In this document: in pieces, positions 47,165 through 58,783 of the stretch | Layout: the number at the start of each line of letters is the position of its first letter | Numbering within the stretch: position 1 is the stretch's first letter | Assembly (NCBI GenBank): GCA_013407085.1 | Contig: JACCGJ010016073.1 | Location: 1 to 64,000, forward strand | Direction of reading: 5' to 3' | Length of the DNA stretch: 64,000 nucleotides | Origin: Atriophallophorus winterbourni | Taxonomy: Eukaryota; Platyhelminthes; Trematoda; Plagiorchiida; Microphallidae | Made by a program: the position numbers and the translations under genes | Notes under the pieces: model-generated | What the model saw: the letters and a program-made list of their open reading frames with translations, nothing else | What the model was told of the DNA's origin: nothing | Database searches by the model: none

Positions 47165-48985
47165 TGAAAATATCTGCTTGATGTAATTAAGCAAGTGCTA
47201 TTAACGGTAGAAATGATGGAATGAATTTCAGCGTTCAAATTTACACCACCGTTAATCCGATGCTTCATCAGTGAAAGTTAATGAGTCGTTCGTGCCAAAT
47301 AACAGTGACTAATTTTATCAATTAAACAGAACATCCAACAAAAAATAATAGTGAAAAAATTAAAAGAGGTATCAATTGAAATATTAAAAGGGCACTGTAA
47401 AAGAACACAGGAGTGTTCAAATGTGCTAATTGGGACAAGCTTCTCGTATTCGCACGATTAAATGTTATTGTGAGTCTTTCCGCTAAATCTCAACACTAAT
47501 GTAAATATGTACCTAAAATTCGCTATATGCAGATATTTGCGCAGTCTGGATAAAGATGTTCCAGCGTGATCCACCTATTATACCCTGGAATGTCATACTC
47601 CGATTACAAGTATTTCAAAATTGCCATGCAGTTTAATGTGAAAGAGTTTTGTTTTGACTAAAGAGCCTCAAGTCCATCAGTGTCTTAAGCCAAACTAGGC
47701 TAAATAGTAAGTAAGAATGTTATATAAAAATATACTGAAGCATCATGTTACTTTACAATCTGGTTAAATACGCCGTATTCCGATACCTAATTCCAACTCT
47801 TATCTCGTTCATGATACATCAGCTGTGCCTTCAAACATTAGACCTACAGTATTCGGTTTATTACATTTATGAATTGAAGCTACTTCAAAGCCATTTATCT
47901 GCCGTTTCCGTTGGTATTGCAGGTATATATTATTATTCAGTTTTCGACCAAGAGTTGTTCACGATATCACCTGAGCAATGTGTATTTTCTCACCGTCAGT
48001 TCCTATAGTTTATTTCCACTCGTTATTGAGTGCTCTCAGCAAGTTCACTTATATCTAATCAGTCCATTAATAGTCGCCAGCAGTTGCTCGTAAATTTTGA
48101 GTATTAAATTTGATTTAATCTTCCCCAATTAACTGTACCTAACTCTGATTTCGGTAACAAAGCGTTCGCAAAAGCTTTCGTTTACTAAATATGTATAGGA
48201 GAATAACCAAAAAATTCTTGCTTTAACAATGGATAATGCTCTAGTGCATTTTTCGAAGAAAAATTATCGGTGATGGGATTTCGTACAAAAAAATTCTTTT
48301 CAAATATGGTCAATTATATAAATATAAAATTGATACGAATTATAATGAAGACAAATGTGCCCTAGAGTATTTTAAATATTTTTAGAGATATGGGGTAAAC
48401 TGTACAGTTTGGAAACAGAAAATGGAATTTATTACTAATTAATGCTTCTCACATTTCAAATTTTAAATCAATACATACATGGGAGACAAATGATGTGAAG
48501 TATATATATGGAGACAACTAACATTAAACGGAAAAATAGGTATTTTAGGATTAATCGATATTGTTACAAGAGTATAACAAGAAATCTGTGAAACATTTTT
48601 CTGAATGTTTGCTACATATAACTTCGAGAATAGAACTTATAAACAAATGAAGAAAAGAAAATTAGGATGAGCTGCATAACTGCGAAACCGATCGTCAGCT
48701 TGATCTTGCTTTCTCAACGTCATTTAATTCTTAATAATAAAATCTGAATTCAAAACAAAATGCATTGTGATAAAATCAGCACAACTTACAGTCGAAAATG
48801 AGCAAATTGATGACCTAAAATGTAACAAGATTTAAACAAACTATTCTTGGTTGTGATATTGTGTTATTGTAATTGGCTAATCCGTGGAAATATCTTGCAA
48901 CTGTATCGTTAAACTTTGTCTATTCAAATCTTTTGAGAAGAATATTTTTAATTGCCCATCGTTTTAATTTGTGGATAAATTTCAT
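47165..48985. other. Arm sequence without recognised genes
   Basis: AT-rich and nearly identical to 60376-62200 in the other arm. The open frame at 47745-48008 is kept in both arms only because the arms are recent copies. Confidence 0.4.
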
Positions 48986-48987
48986 TC

Positions 48988-49182
48988 GGTTCAAGTTCAA
49001 ATTGCACAGGCTGAAGGTGGCTAAAAGCCAATCACGCGCCCATATTTCCTTCGACGGTATGCAGTTGAGCACCCGGCACTTCGATATCGAGTATACAATT
49101 CGTAAGTTTCACACGTTCTTATTTCAAGATACCTGGAAAGAAAGGTAGGTTTTCCCCTTCACTAGCACGGTGATAGGTCAGC
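48988..49182 (-). repeat. SINE-like repeat, copy 4 (left arm)
   Basis: Minus strand begins GCTGACCTATCACCGTGCTA and ends GCACCTGTGCAATTTGAACTTG-like. Partner copy at 60179-60373. It lies just beyond the 3' end of the Gypsy remnant. Confidence 0.65.
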
Positions 49183-49500
49183 TATTCAGGAAACAATGCA
49201 ATGATATGCGTGAACAATGTATGATGTATAAAACCACTAGATTAGTCGAGGCAAAGCGAAACTCAGTCAAAGACTAAATGTGGGCTAATTTGCTGTCAGG
49301 TTGCCCATGCCTAGACAGATATGAAAAAATGTAACAATAGAGTAATACATTGTATTGTATTGAATTGAATGAAACAACTACCCCAAGAATAAAAGTGTGA
49401 ATGAACCACACTCACTCGATTTACACTGTATGCACTAATTAATGTACCTTTAACAACGAGAATTTGAATAACGGTAATATTGATTATTATTGATTGAATA

Positions 49501-50480
49501 TTATTGATTGTCATTCAAACAGTCACCACATCCACCGCAGTTCCCAATCGTCCTTGGATTTGTATATTCTTGAATAGGTTCGTTCCTCAGTCTTCCCGAT
49601 CGTTTGACAGGTTCACTTGATTCAGTATTCTCGGAAGAATCTAGAGGTGTTGTTTTATGATTGCTAACGCAACCAGTATTAGAACGCAACTGACCAGAAT
49701 CTTGGTAGATGATTTGATCTGCATGAGCTTGTGCACATTTCCGTCTTCCAGATCAAGTATTTTTTACCATAGTTCTTCCGATCTTGTTCAATACAATACC
49801 CTACTTGTGAGGCAATCATTTCCACGATAGTATGATACTTCAGCCGATCCAAGTTCCAGCAGATTTGATCTCAAGGATCGAGATTTCGATAACATGGATG
49901 GTGCATTTCCAGTAGTTGAGTGTTTATTATTACGACATTGAAGCACGAAATTGTCAATACAACGATCAAGTTCATTAAATGTTGTGGAGGACAGGAGGAA
50001 ATGGCACGTTTCAGCGTAACTACAAAGTTTTTGGCTAATCCATTCGACTGTGGATTTCTAGGTACAGTAAGCAAATGTCGTCAACCAAGTGAATGTAGCC
50101 ACCGAGTAACACATTTAGCATAGAAATGGCTTCTATTATCCATCACAGCAGCTATAGGCACACGTTCACGGCTGTAAACCTTTCGTAATGCAAGCATTGT
50201 GAAACTAGAATGGGGTTTAGTAATAATGAATACTTCTGGTCATTTTGAATACGAATCGATAATCACAAGAGCGTTTTTTTTTCTTTGGAGATGGTCTGCA
50301 GTATTCCATATGAATACATTGCCAGGCTTCACAAGCTAATGGCCATGGAGTCTATTTCGATGGCTGACGGAATAATTTGTGTGTACAGGAATGGCATGAA
50401 GAGGCAGTTCTACAGATATCAGTATCAATCTCAGGCCATTAGCATTATTGTCTACCAACGATTTTATTTTTCGAATGCCT
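49501..50480 (-). pseudogene. Gypsy integrase and C-terminal end (left arm)
   Basis: Minus-strand frames include VPRNPQSNGLAKNFVVTLKR near 50050, a Gypsy integrase core signature (family: PQSNGLAE with the catalytic Glu; here the Glu position reads Lys), and the C-terminal end EPVKRSGRLRNEPIQEYTNP with CGGCGDC. About 42 bases present in the right arm near 59177-59220 are missing near 50140, removing integrase codons. Several stops. Confidence 0.8.
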
Positions 50481-50509
50481 AAGTGTCCCGAATGCAAATC
50501 ATCAAGTAT

Positions 50510-51165
50510 TTATTTGCGAAGTGAGGGAGGAATAACAATACGACCATTTAGACGCAACAGACCTTCAGGTGTTACACATAATTCATCATGGCGCTGGTAA
50601 TGAGCTGGATCTTTTTTCTTTGATGTGGCTGACCAACTTCGTTTAACTGCAGCCAATATCGGACCAAAATATTTCTTTGTTTCAAATCCTAAATTTGAAC
50701 GAGATAAACACAGTGGTTGATCCAACAAACATTCTGTACTGTCAGTCTTTTCATATGTCACAGCGTTCCGAGATAAATAATCTACATGCAGAATTTGTTT
50801 TACACCTCGATGTTCAATGGTGTAATTATATGCACCAAGAGCTATTCTCCATCTCTGAACTAATGCTGCAGTAGATTTTGCCAATGAAGACCTCGGATTG
50901 TAAATAAATTTTAGTGCTACATGATCAGTTACTATAGTGAATTGGTGACCAAATAAATATTTGTGTAAACGCACGACAGCCAAATAAAGAGCAAGCGCTT
51001 CTCGATGAGTCTGAGCATAACTATGTTCTGCTTTACTTAGTCCACGTGAAATACACAATAACGGATGGCCAGTTTGCTCTTAAACAGCATCAAATCCATG
51101 AGGAGAAGCATCGGTGATTAAAACAAAACCCAATTTTGGTGTAAACGGCTTGAGTACAGCAATTG
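50510..51165 (-). pseudogene. Gypsy RNase H and linker (left arm only)
   Basis: Reads VLITDASPHGFDAV, CISRGLSKAEHSYAQTHREA, KYLFGHQFTIVTDHVALKFI and LVQRWRIALGAYNYTIEHRG, the full RNase H region of a metazoan Gypsy element with its Asp residues in ITDAS and VTDH. A stop occurs after DAV. It ends at about 51165 where the LINE is inserted. The right arm lacks this part. Confidence 0.87.
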
Positions 51166-51169
51166 ATTG

Positions 51170-52790
51170 CAACCTACCAGTTAGAATATTTAGATTACAT
51201 AAGCAGTTCACTAGACCAAGGATTATCCGTGATTATTGTATTCCTAGCCATAAGCAAGGCTTTCGATCGAGTTCCACATACGCTACTCCTTTTGAAATTA
51301 TCACATCTAGGTATTCATGGGCCTTTATTACGCTGGTTTCATTCTATTCTGTCTGATCTTACCTTTTCAGTTAGCGTTAACGGTGTTACTTCACCTAATC
51401 AGCCGATTCCAAGTGGCGTGATTCAGGGCAGCGTTTCAGGCCCCCTTCTTTTTCTATGTTAATGATCTGCAAAGTGTTGTGAACCACTCGAAACTCTATA
51501 TCTTCGCTGATGACATAAAAGTCGTCCTATCAAGCTGGGACGCACAATGGGGATTCGAATTTTCGGCTCCTAAGACACACTATATGGGATTACGCTGCTT
51601 AATCCCCTGTGACACACCTACATTAAATGGCTCAACCATAACTCCTTCTGCAGAATTTAGGGATTTCGGATTTGGGTATTCCTCTTCTATGAACTTTAAT
51701 GAGCAAGTAAGACATCTCCTCACGAGAGCACGACAAATCTTTGGTTTAATTAACCATAAATTCCTCTTACGTGAAAGTAAAATTGAACTATATAATATGA
51801 ATGTCCTGCTAATTCTTGATTATTGTAATATCATATATTCCCACATGGAACGGCGTGATTGTTTTCTCTTAGAGAAAATTCAACGTACTTTCACCAAAAT
51901 AACTTTGAACTGTTCCAACCCTTCGCTTCATCATAAAAAGGTGTAATTTACTGAGTGTCGAACCACTATGGCTACTCAGAATTCGTCTGAATCTGTTTTT
52001 TCTTCCGAATCATTACTCATCAGCGAGTTAAGCTTCAGTCTGGCATGCGCTTTCGCGATTATATTCAATATGATATGCGTAATCGAACAAGGCTATTGAA
52101 TATCCTTTTGTCTCGCGCTAAAGTTAGACGTAACTTCTTCTTAATTAGATATGCAAAAATTTGGAATTCTCTTCCTCTACATTTCCGTATGTGCACATCT
52201 AAAGGAAAATTTAAAAAGCTTGTAGAAACTCTTACCCTTCACTCACTATCCCAAATCCCTAAGATAAACTCTTCTCTAGATATTCTATACTCCTGTGGGA
52301 TCGGAGGTTTCTAATTCCACATCTATCTCCATATATTAGTATATCATGATGTCATATGGCATTCTCTGGATAACTGGCCATTCAAGTGTCAGGTTACCGG
52401 ACCCTTAGATATCTTGTTACACATCTTCATCGTAACCGTGCGTTTTATAATCATTTTTACCTTATAACCATATCCTTAACCGTTATCTGCTTATATATCT
52501 GCATATATTAGTATATCATGAGGTCAGATAGTATTCTCTGGATAACTGGCCATTCAAATGTCAGGTTACCGGACCCTAGAAATGCTTTTACACTAATTAA
52601 TCTCAACATTGCCTTCGATAAACATTTTCTATACACCATTATGTATGTTGCTATCTTTTATTTCCCATGAGGCCTAGAAATGTCTCATTTTTATCTTAAC
52701 GTGAAAAAATATAAAACATCTACCAAAAAAATGAAAAAAACGTAAAAAAACTAAAAACCATTATTTTTTCAATGTACATTCTTATTTATT
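51170..52790 (+). pseudogene. Jockey/CR1-like LINE inserted in the Gypsy element (left arm only)
   Basis: Reads FLAISKAFDRVPHTLLLLKL (motif A), IPSGVIQGSVSGPLLF (motif B), YIFADDIKVVLSSW (intact FADD at about 51506), then YSSSMNFNEQVRHLLTRARQ and ILDYCNIIYSHME, ending RRNFFLIRYAKIWNSLPLHF near 52180. A frameshift occurs near 51950. The 3' untranslated part contains a direct duplication of about 78 bases (near 52331 and 52501) and ends A-rich near 52750. A clade different from the CR1 copies elsewhere. Confidence 0.87.
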
Positions 52791-52812
52791 AAATGATGTA
52801 CTATTTTACTTT

Positions 52813-53510
52813 GATGACCTCTCACCGTGCTAGCGAAGAGAAAATCTTTCATTATATTCCAGTGTCTTTGACCAACGAACCATCACTGTAATTGGCTCGA
52901 AATCTATCCACCCGAGATTTGTTTCGTATGCGATTCATTCTCCTACAGATAACGAAAATCCTGCTGGTAAACAAATTTCGGTTCGATTCGTAGACAATTC
53001 TTCAAGAATATTGGAGCACAGCACCCTACTGTCTACTCCCTGCTTTTAGCCACACCCTCTCTCATCCTCCACAATTTCTTAGATTTTCTTATTCCGATGG
53101 ATTTATGTTACCTTTCCAATCTTCTTAACCAACCTTTCCGTGAAAACATGAATTTATGCATATATAATTTATTTATCAATTTTTTATGACAACTTCATTA
53201 CAATTCGCACCTTTTATCCACAATTACCTTCCATTTCTGTTCTCCATTTCTTTCTTGCATCCTTGCCATTAGTAAATCTTGACATAAATTAAATGAAATT
53301 TTATTTCTATTAGACATTGAAATTATTTTCTTACCTACTGTATAGTCATTTCCCTTATTGAACGGAAAAAATGTTTGAAAATCCCGCTCAATTCGGTCAC
53401 TTGCACTTTACTATTTTCTTTTGCTGTTCAAATTTTGATAAACTGATCATGTATTGCATGCCTTTGATGTCCAAGAATATATATATTATTATCATAGATA
53501 GAATATCCGG
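52813..53510 (+). repeat. SINE-like head plus ATT-tailed end (left arm)
   Basis: Starts GATGACCTCTCACCGTGCTA, the SINE-like head, and ends with CTGATCATGTATTGCATGCC and an ATATTATTATC tail, the ending seen at 3232 and 6885. This is the only copy showing both parts in one unit of about 700 bp. It interrupts Gypsy RT after KTLPDILS. Partner at 58067-58764. Confidence 0.6.
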
Positions 53511-53519
53511 AAGTGTCTT

Positions 53520-54330
53520 TTCATGTTCGAAAGTCCACTTGAACGTTGTAGCATTCAGTAATGTAAACAATGAATCATCAACTGTTGCAAAAGTTGGGAT
53601 GAATTTAGAATAATATTTTATCACTCCCATTACCGATCGAAGTTGACTGAAAGAATTTGGCGATTTCATTTCCACCAGAGGTTAAAGACGACTCTCGTCT
53701 GGACGAAGTCCATTAGACGATACACAATATCCGAGGCAATCAATCTCATCATCAGAAATGAGGCATTTATCCGGGTTCAATTTAACGTTATAATATTTGA
53801 AACGAGAGAGTAAAACTAATAAACTTCGATCGTGCACACGATTATCGGGTGCATGAATAATGATATCGTCTTGATAGACTTCGACACCAGGGAGACCATC
53901 AACAATATTGCTCATCACATCTTGAAATAATGCTGGTGAAACAGATAAGCTAAACGGAAAAAACTTATAACGATCCAATCCAAAAGGCCTGTTAATGGTT
54001 TTAGCTTCACTTGATGCTTTATCAAGTGGTATCTGTAAGTAGGCATCCTTCAGATCGATTTTCGAGAAAACACATGAACCGTGTAAACAAGATAATATAG
54101 CTTAAGTTTCCTCAGTCGTGCAACATTGTTTTATTAACAGAGGGTTCAGTGTCACTTTGTAATCTTCACAAACACAGGGCACTTGTCCATCTCATTTGAG
54201 AGGTATAACTATTGCTGTGGCCCATTTGGAGGTTGCCACTATAACAAGAATTCCACGTTCACACAAAGAACTAATCACTTTTCAAACAAATTGCCTTAAA
54301 CCATATGCAATCAGGCGACGTTTCAAAAAT
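53520..54330 (-). pseudogene. Gypsy reverse transcriptase (left arm)
   Basis: Frames read DLKDAYLQIPLDKASSEAKT, RYKFFPFSLSVSPALFQDVM, VEVYQDDIIIHAPDN (intact YxDD box, YQDD) and LISDDEIDCLGYCVSSNGLR, followed by MGVIKYYSKFIPTFATV and the join to RNase H. A stop lies before MEMKSPNSF. Nearly identical to 57250-58067. Confidence 0.88.
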
Positions 54331-55510
54331 ATAGGATCACCAGTTATTTATAAATAAACAGGTTTTATGTTTATGCCACCGGAATGCGATGCACACTGAC
54401 GAATGAAATCTTTTATTGCATGAGAGTCAAATTTTGATAATGAACTTGTAGACAAAAGGAAAAGTCGATATTGAGTAATTTCAGCGATTTCAAGCCAAGG
54501 ATAGGTGGACCAGATTTCGTTACAAGGAATGAACACTCAACTGGTTGTGCAGTATCATATCTGACGGGAATAGTGCAAACTCCGACAACAGGCAGAGAAT
54601 GTCATGTAACGCCATGAATCGAAATGTCAGATTGATGAATTTGAGCACCAAAAGCGAAATGTTTCAAGTCATTCAATGAACTCAATGATTCCACACTTCC
54701 TGCATCAAGTATAAATTCTTTGGAACCATAACTACTGAATAAACGTTTGCGAATATGAAACACTGTTGATGGTAACAGTGATAATGTTAGTTAGGTGATT
54801 CGATTTTCAAAATTGACGACTTTTGTATCCTTACTAAACACATACCGTGTATTAGAATTTCGAAAAACTGACTGAATATGTCCAAGTTTACTACATTTAA
54901 ACATTTAGCATTACGAAATGGACAAGTAAATCGAGAATGTAACTTGCCACAAGATTCACATTTTCCAAACTTCTGACTGTCAAAATTGGAATTGCTTTTG
55001 CTGAATTTACTTATTCTGTCTGGTTTTACCTCAGAATCACTTCGACGCTGTGGTCAGTTGCTCGACTGACGTTTAGAATTGGAAGTTCTCAACGTAACGG
55101 ATAGAGTGTCAGCATCAATTTGTCGAGTAATTTCTTTTGAAACATCTTCGTAATGTTCACAAATAATCTTAAAATTTTCAAAAATTAGATCATTCAACAT
55201 CAATAACTGACTATATAAATTGGGTTCATTGACAACAGCGATTAGAAGATCTTTTAAATGATCATTTAGTTTATCTTTAAATGCCCAAAGTCAAGCTTGT
55301 CTCTGCAATTCCCTAATAAATTGAGGAATAGATTGGTTTTCGTGTCGTTGCATTGTATTGAAGCGAGCACGTTCAGCAACTTCGAGATTTTTCGGAGTCA
55401 CATGAGATAATAAAATTGATTTCAATTCAGTGAAAGTCTATTTGGCAGGTGGGATAGGAAATGATAAATTTTTGAACAGTGCATAAGCATCTTCTCCTGC
55501 TGAAATGAGC
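54331..55510 (-). pseudogene. Gypsy gag and protease (left arm)
   Basis: Gag remnants: ISAGEDAYALFKNLSFPIPP near 55490, FIRELQRQA, NEPNLYSQLLMLND, then the zinc-binding part CESCGKLHSRFTCPF near 54950 and a second, shifted knuckle (CSKLGHIQS). Protease: KEFILDAGSVES near 54705; the catalytic motif is normally DTG, here DAG. The right copy has DTG. The gag part differs clearly from the right arm, the pol part hardly. Confidence 0.78.
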
Positions 55511-56309
55511 AAATGCGCAGTAATAGTAATGATAATATTCATTTTATGTTTGTATCTTACGGTCTGCTTAGAGCAAGTTTCATTCCGAAAAACAAATTCA
55601 AGTTTTCTCGACCATTTTGTCCACTACGGAACATTAGCATATTGACCTCAATGTATCAAGTTGACGGTCACTTTAGATCACGTTACATTCAGAATAACAA
55701 CTTTCTGTCGGCCAGTGTGTTTGCTTCGAAACCCTCCCATGTTGACCTCAAGGTTTGGTAACACGTTTAGCCTTACCGTCCACCGGATTTTCAAACCGAG
55801 CCAGAACATTCCCATGTTGGCCTCAATGGTTTGCAACAAGCTTAGCCTCTTGGCTGGTAGTATACCGTAGTCTGTACTTTTATTCAAAATCATATCTAAA
55901 TCAAATGTAGGAGCAACAACAAATCAGCGCATATGAATCTTGTAGGAAAAGTAAACTATTTTCATGAAAGTGGATAATGTTGTACGACCACTGAGACGCA
56001 TATATCTTATTAAAGGAATGTGTTATATTATAACTTTAGATAAATCATTTTGTATACTAGTGTATTTGGATAGAATTCAACGATAATCTTGCAGGAAAAA
56101 TGAAAGAATCCTTTCGTGAAATTAAATCCGGATGAATGTTGATTGTACTGGATACACTGTGAAGCTTGTTTCCGTCTGTTTGCTGTCAGCAGGTGGAGAC
56201 GGTAAGATGAGATTCAGCGAGCCTTATATCAGTTGATGAGTGGTACGCAAAGCAACAAGCTTATTAATATCCATATGATGGTAATAATTCAATAAGAATT
56301 CGAATAATC
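55511..56309. other. Centre between the arms
   Basis: No gene recognised. From 55630 to 55860 a phrase recurs three times in worn form (CATATTGACCTCAATG, CCATGTTGACCTCAAGG, CCATGTTGGCCTCAATGG). The two halves do not pair as an inverted repeat by eye. Confidence 0.5.
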
Positions 56310-56830
56310 TCACACATGAAGTAAGAAGGGGAAAGAGAGATCGTTTAATTGCTAATATCAATGAACCTGATTTATATCGCCAGTTATTGATGTTGAATAA
56401 TCCAACCTATGAAAATGTCGAGGGAATATGAGAACATTATGAAGATGTTTCAAAAGAAAGTAATCATCAAATTAATGCTGACACTCAAACTGTTTTGTTC
56501 GGAACCTCTAGATCTAAACCTCAGTCCAGCAACCGACCACAGCGACAAAGTAATTCTGATGTCAAACCAGCAGCGTAAACGAATTCGGAAAAACAAAGTC
56601 TAATTTTGACAATCAGAAGTTTGGAAAATGTGCATCTTGCGGCAAGTTACATTCTCGATTTACTTGTCCATTTCGTGATGCTAAATGTTTAAATGTAGTA
56701 AACTTGGACATATTCAGTCAGTTTTTCGTACTTCTAATACACGGTATGTGTTTAGTAAGGATACAAAAGTCGTCAATTTTGAAAATCGAATCACCTAACT
56801 AACATTATCACTGTTACCATCAACAGTGTT
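56310..56830 (+). pseudogene. Gypsy gag, truncated and diverged (right)
   Basis: Reads NEPDLYRQLLMLNNPTYENV and, after shifts, the zinc-binding CASCGKLHSRFTCPF near 56635. Compared with the left copy the segment up to about 56620 differs at many positions and small indels, while from there on the copies are nearly identical. The 5' part of gag (ISAGEDAYAL block) is missing. Confidence 0.75.
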
Positions 56831-56859
56831 TCATATTCGCAAACGTTTATTCAGTAGTT

Positions 56860-57230
56860 ATGGTTCCAAAGAATTTATACTTGATACAGGAAGTGTGGAA
56901 TCATTAAGTTCATTGAATGACTTGAAACATTCCGCTCTTGGTGCTCAAATTCATCAATCTGACATTTCGGTTCATGGCGTTACATGACATTCTCTGCCTG
57001 TTGTCGGAGTTTGCACTATTCCCGTCAGATATGATACTGCAAAACCAGTTGAGTGTTCATTCCTTGTAACGAAATCTGGTCCACCTATCGTTGGCTTAAA
57101 ATCGCTGAAATTACTCAATATCGACTTTTCCTTTTGTCTACAAAATTTGACTCTCATGCAATAAAAGATTTCATTCGTCAGTGTGCATCGCATTTCGGTG
57201 GCATAATCATAAAACCTGTTTATTTATGAA
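56860..57230 (+). pseudogene. Gypsy protease (right arm)
   Basis: Reads KEFILDTGSVESLSSLNDLK near 56873, with the retropepsin-type DTG motif intact, then SDISVHGVT, a stop, and SFLVTKSGPPIVGL. A stop near 57230 separates it from RT. Confidence 0.78.
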
Positions 57231-57249
57231 TAACTGGTGATCCTATATT

Positions 57250-58067
57250 TTTGAAACGTCGCCTGATTGCATATGGTTTAAGGCAATTTGTTTGAAAAGT
57301 GATTAGTTCTTTGTGTGAACGTGGAATTCTTGTTATAGTGGCAACCTCCAAATGGGCCACAGCAATAGTTATACCTCTTAAATGAGATGGACAATTGCCC
57401 TGTGTTTGTGAAGATTACAAAGTGACACTGAACCCTCTGTCAATAGAACAATGTTGCACGACTGAGGAAACTTAAGCTATATTATCTTGTTTACACGCTT
57501 CATGTGTTTTCTCGAAAATCGATCTGAAGGATGCCTACCTACAGATACCACTTGATAAAGCATCAAGTGAAGCTAAAACCATTAACAGGCCTTTTGGATT
57601 GGATCGTTATAAGTTTTTTCCGTTTAGCTTATCTGTTTCACCAGCATTATTTCAAGATGTGATGAGCAATATTGTTGATGGTCTCCCTGGTGTCGAAGTC
57701 TATCAAGACGATATCATTATTCATGCACCCGATAATCGTGTGCACGATCAAAGTTTATTAGTTTTACTCTCTCGTTTCAAATATTATAACGTTAAATTGA
57801 ACCCGGATAAATGCCTCATTTCTGATGATGAGATTGATTGCCTCGGATATTGTGTATCGTCTAATGGACTTCGTCCAGACGAGAGTCGTCTTTAACCTCT
57901 GGTGGAAATGAAATCGCCAAATTCTTTTAGTCAACTTCGATCGGTAATGGGAGTGATAAAATATTGTTCTAAATTCATCCCAACTTTTGCAACAGTTGAT
58001 GATTCATTGTTTACATTACTGAATGCTACAACGTTCAAGTGGACTTTCGAACATGAAAAGACACTTC
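57250..58067 (+). pseudogene. Gypsy reverse transcriptase (right arm)
   Basis: Same content as the left copy: FSKIDLKDAYLQIPLD, FPFSLSVSPALFQDVM, VYQDDIIIHAP (YQDD) and LGYCVSSNGLRPDESRL. The frame stops at 57895 and resumes at 57902. RNase H is absent here; after the inserted repeat the sequence jumps to the integrase side. Confidence 0.88.
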
Positions 58068-58764
58068 CGGATATTCTATCTATGATAATAATATATATAT
58101 TCTTGGACATCCAAGGCATGCAATACATGATCAGTTTATCAAAATTTGAACAGCAAAAGAAAATAGTAAAGTGCAAGTGACCGAAGTGAGCGGGATTTTT
58201 AAACATTTTTCCGTTCAATAAGGGAAATGACTATACAGTAGGTAAGAAAATAATTTCAATGTCTAATAGAAATAAAATTTCATTTGATTTATGTCAAGAT
58301 TTACTAATGGCAAGGATGCAAGAAAGAAATGGAGAACAGAAATGGAAGGTAATTGTGGATAAAAGGTGCGAATTGTAATGAAGTTGTCATAAAAAATTGA
58401 TAAATAAATTATATATGCATAAATTCATGTTTTCACGGAAAGGTTGGTTAAGAAGATTGGAAAGGTAACATAAATCCATCGGAATAAGAAAATCTAAGAA
58501 ATTGTGGAGGATGAGAGAGGGTGTGGCTAATAGCAGGGAGTAGACAGTAGGGTGCTGTGCTCCAATACTCTTGAAGAATTGTCTACGAATCGAACCAAAA
58601 TTTGTTTACCAGCAGGATTTTCGTTATCTGTAGGAGAATGAATCGCATACGAAACAAATCTCGAGCGGATAGATTTCGAGCCAATTACAGTGATGGTTCG
58701 TTAGTCGAAGACACTGGTATATAATGAAAGATTTTCTCTTCGCTAGCACGGTGAGAGGTCATCA
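58067..58764 (-). repeat. SINE-like head plus ATT-tailed end (right arm)
   Basis: Mirror copy of 52813-53510. Its head end abuts the deletion junction at about 58784. Confidence 0.6.
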
Positions 58765-58783
58765 AAGTAAAATAGTACATCAT

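Larger units (their letters stand above)
45362..54960 (+). repeat. Left arm of a large inverted repeat
   Basis: Positions in this arm pair with the right arm by a constant coordinate sum: x + y = 109362 for 45362-~50130, 109320 up to about 50534, and 111577 from about 52785 inward. Many frames recur with few changes (for example 46005-46388 with 62974-63357). The arm contains LITAF exon 1, a PLE, a SINE-like repeat, Gypsy sequence and a LINE missing from the other arm. The outer border cannot be set because the right arm runs off the window. Confidence 0.93.

Noticed and set aside
47258..47290. Second CTGATGA-like word near the PLE (complement of TTCATCAG)
   Set aside because: No helix II and no GAAA follow, so it is not a hammerhead.
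47745..48008. Open frame of 87 codons present in both palindrome arms
   Set aside because: Conservation is explained by the recent copy of the arm. The product has no recognisable domain and the region is AT-rich.
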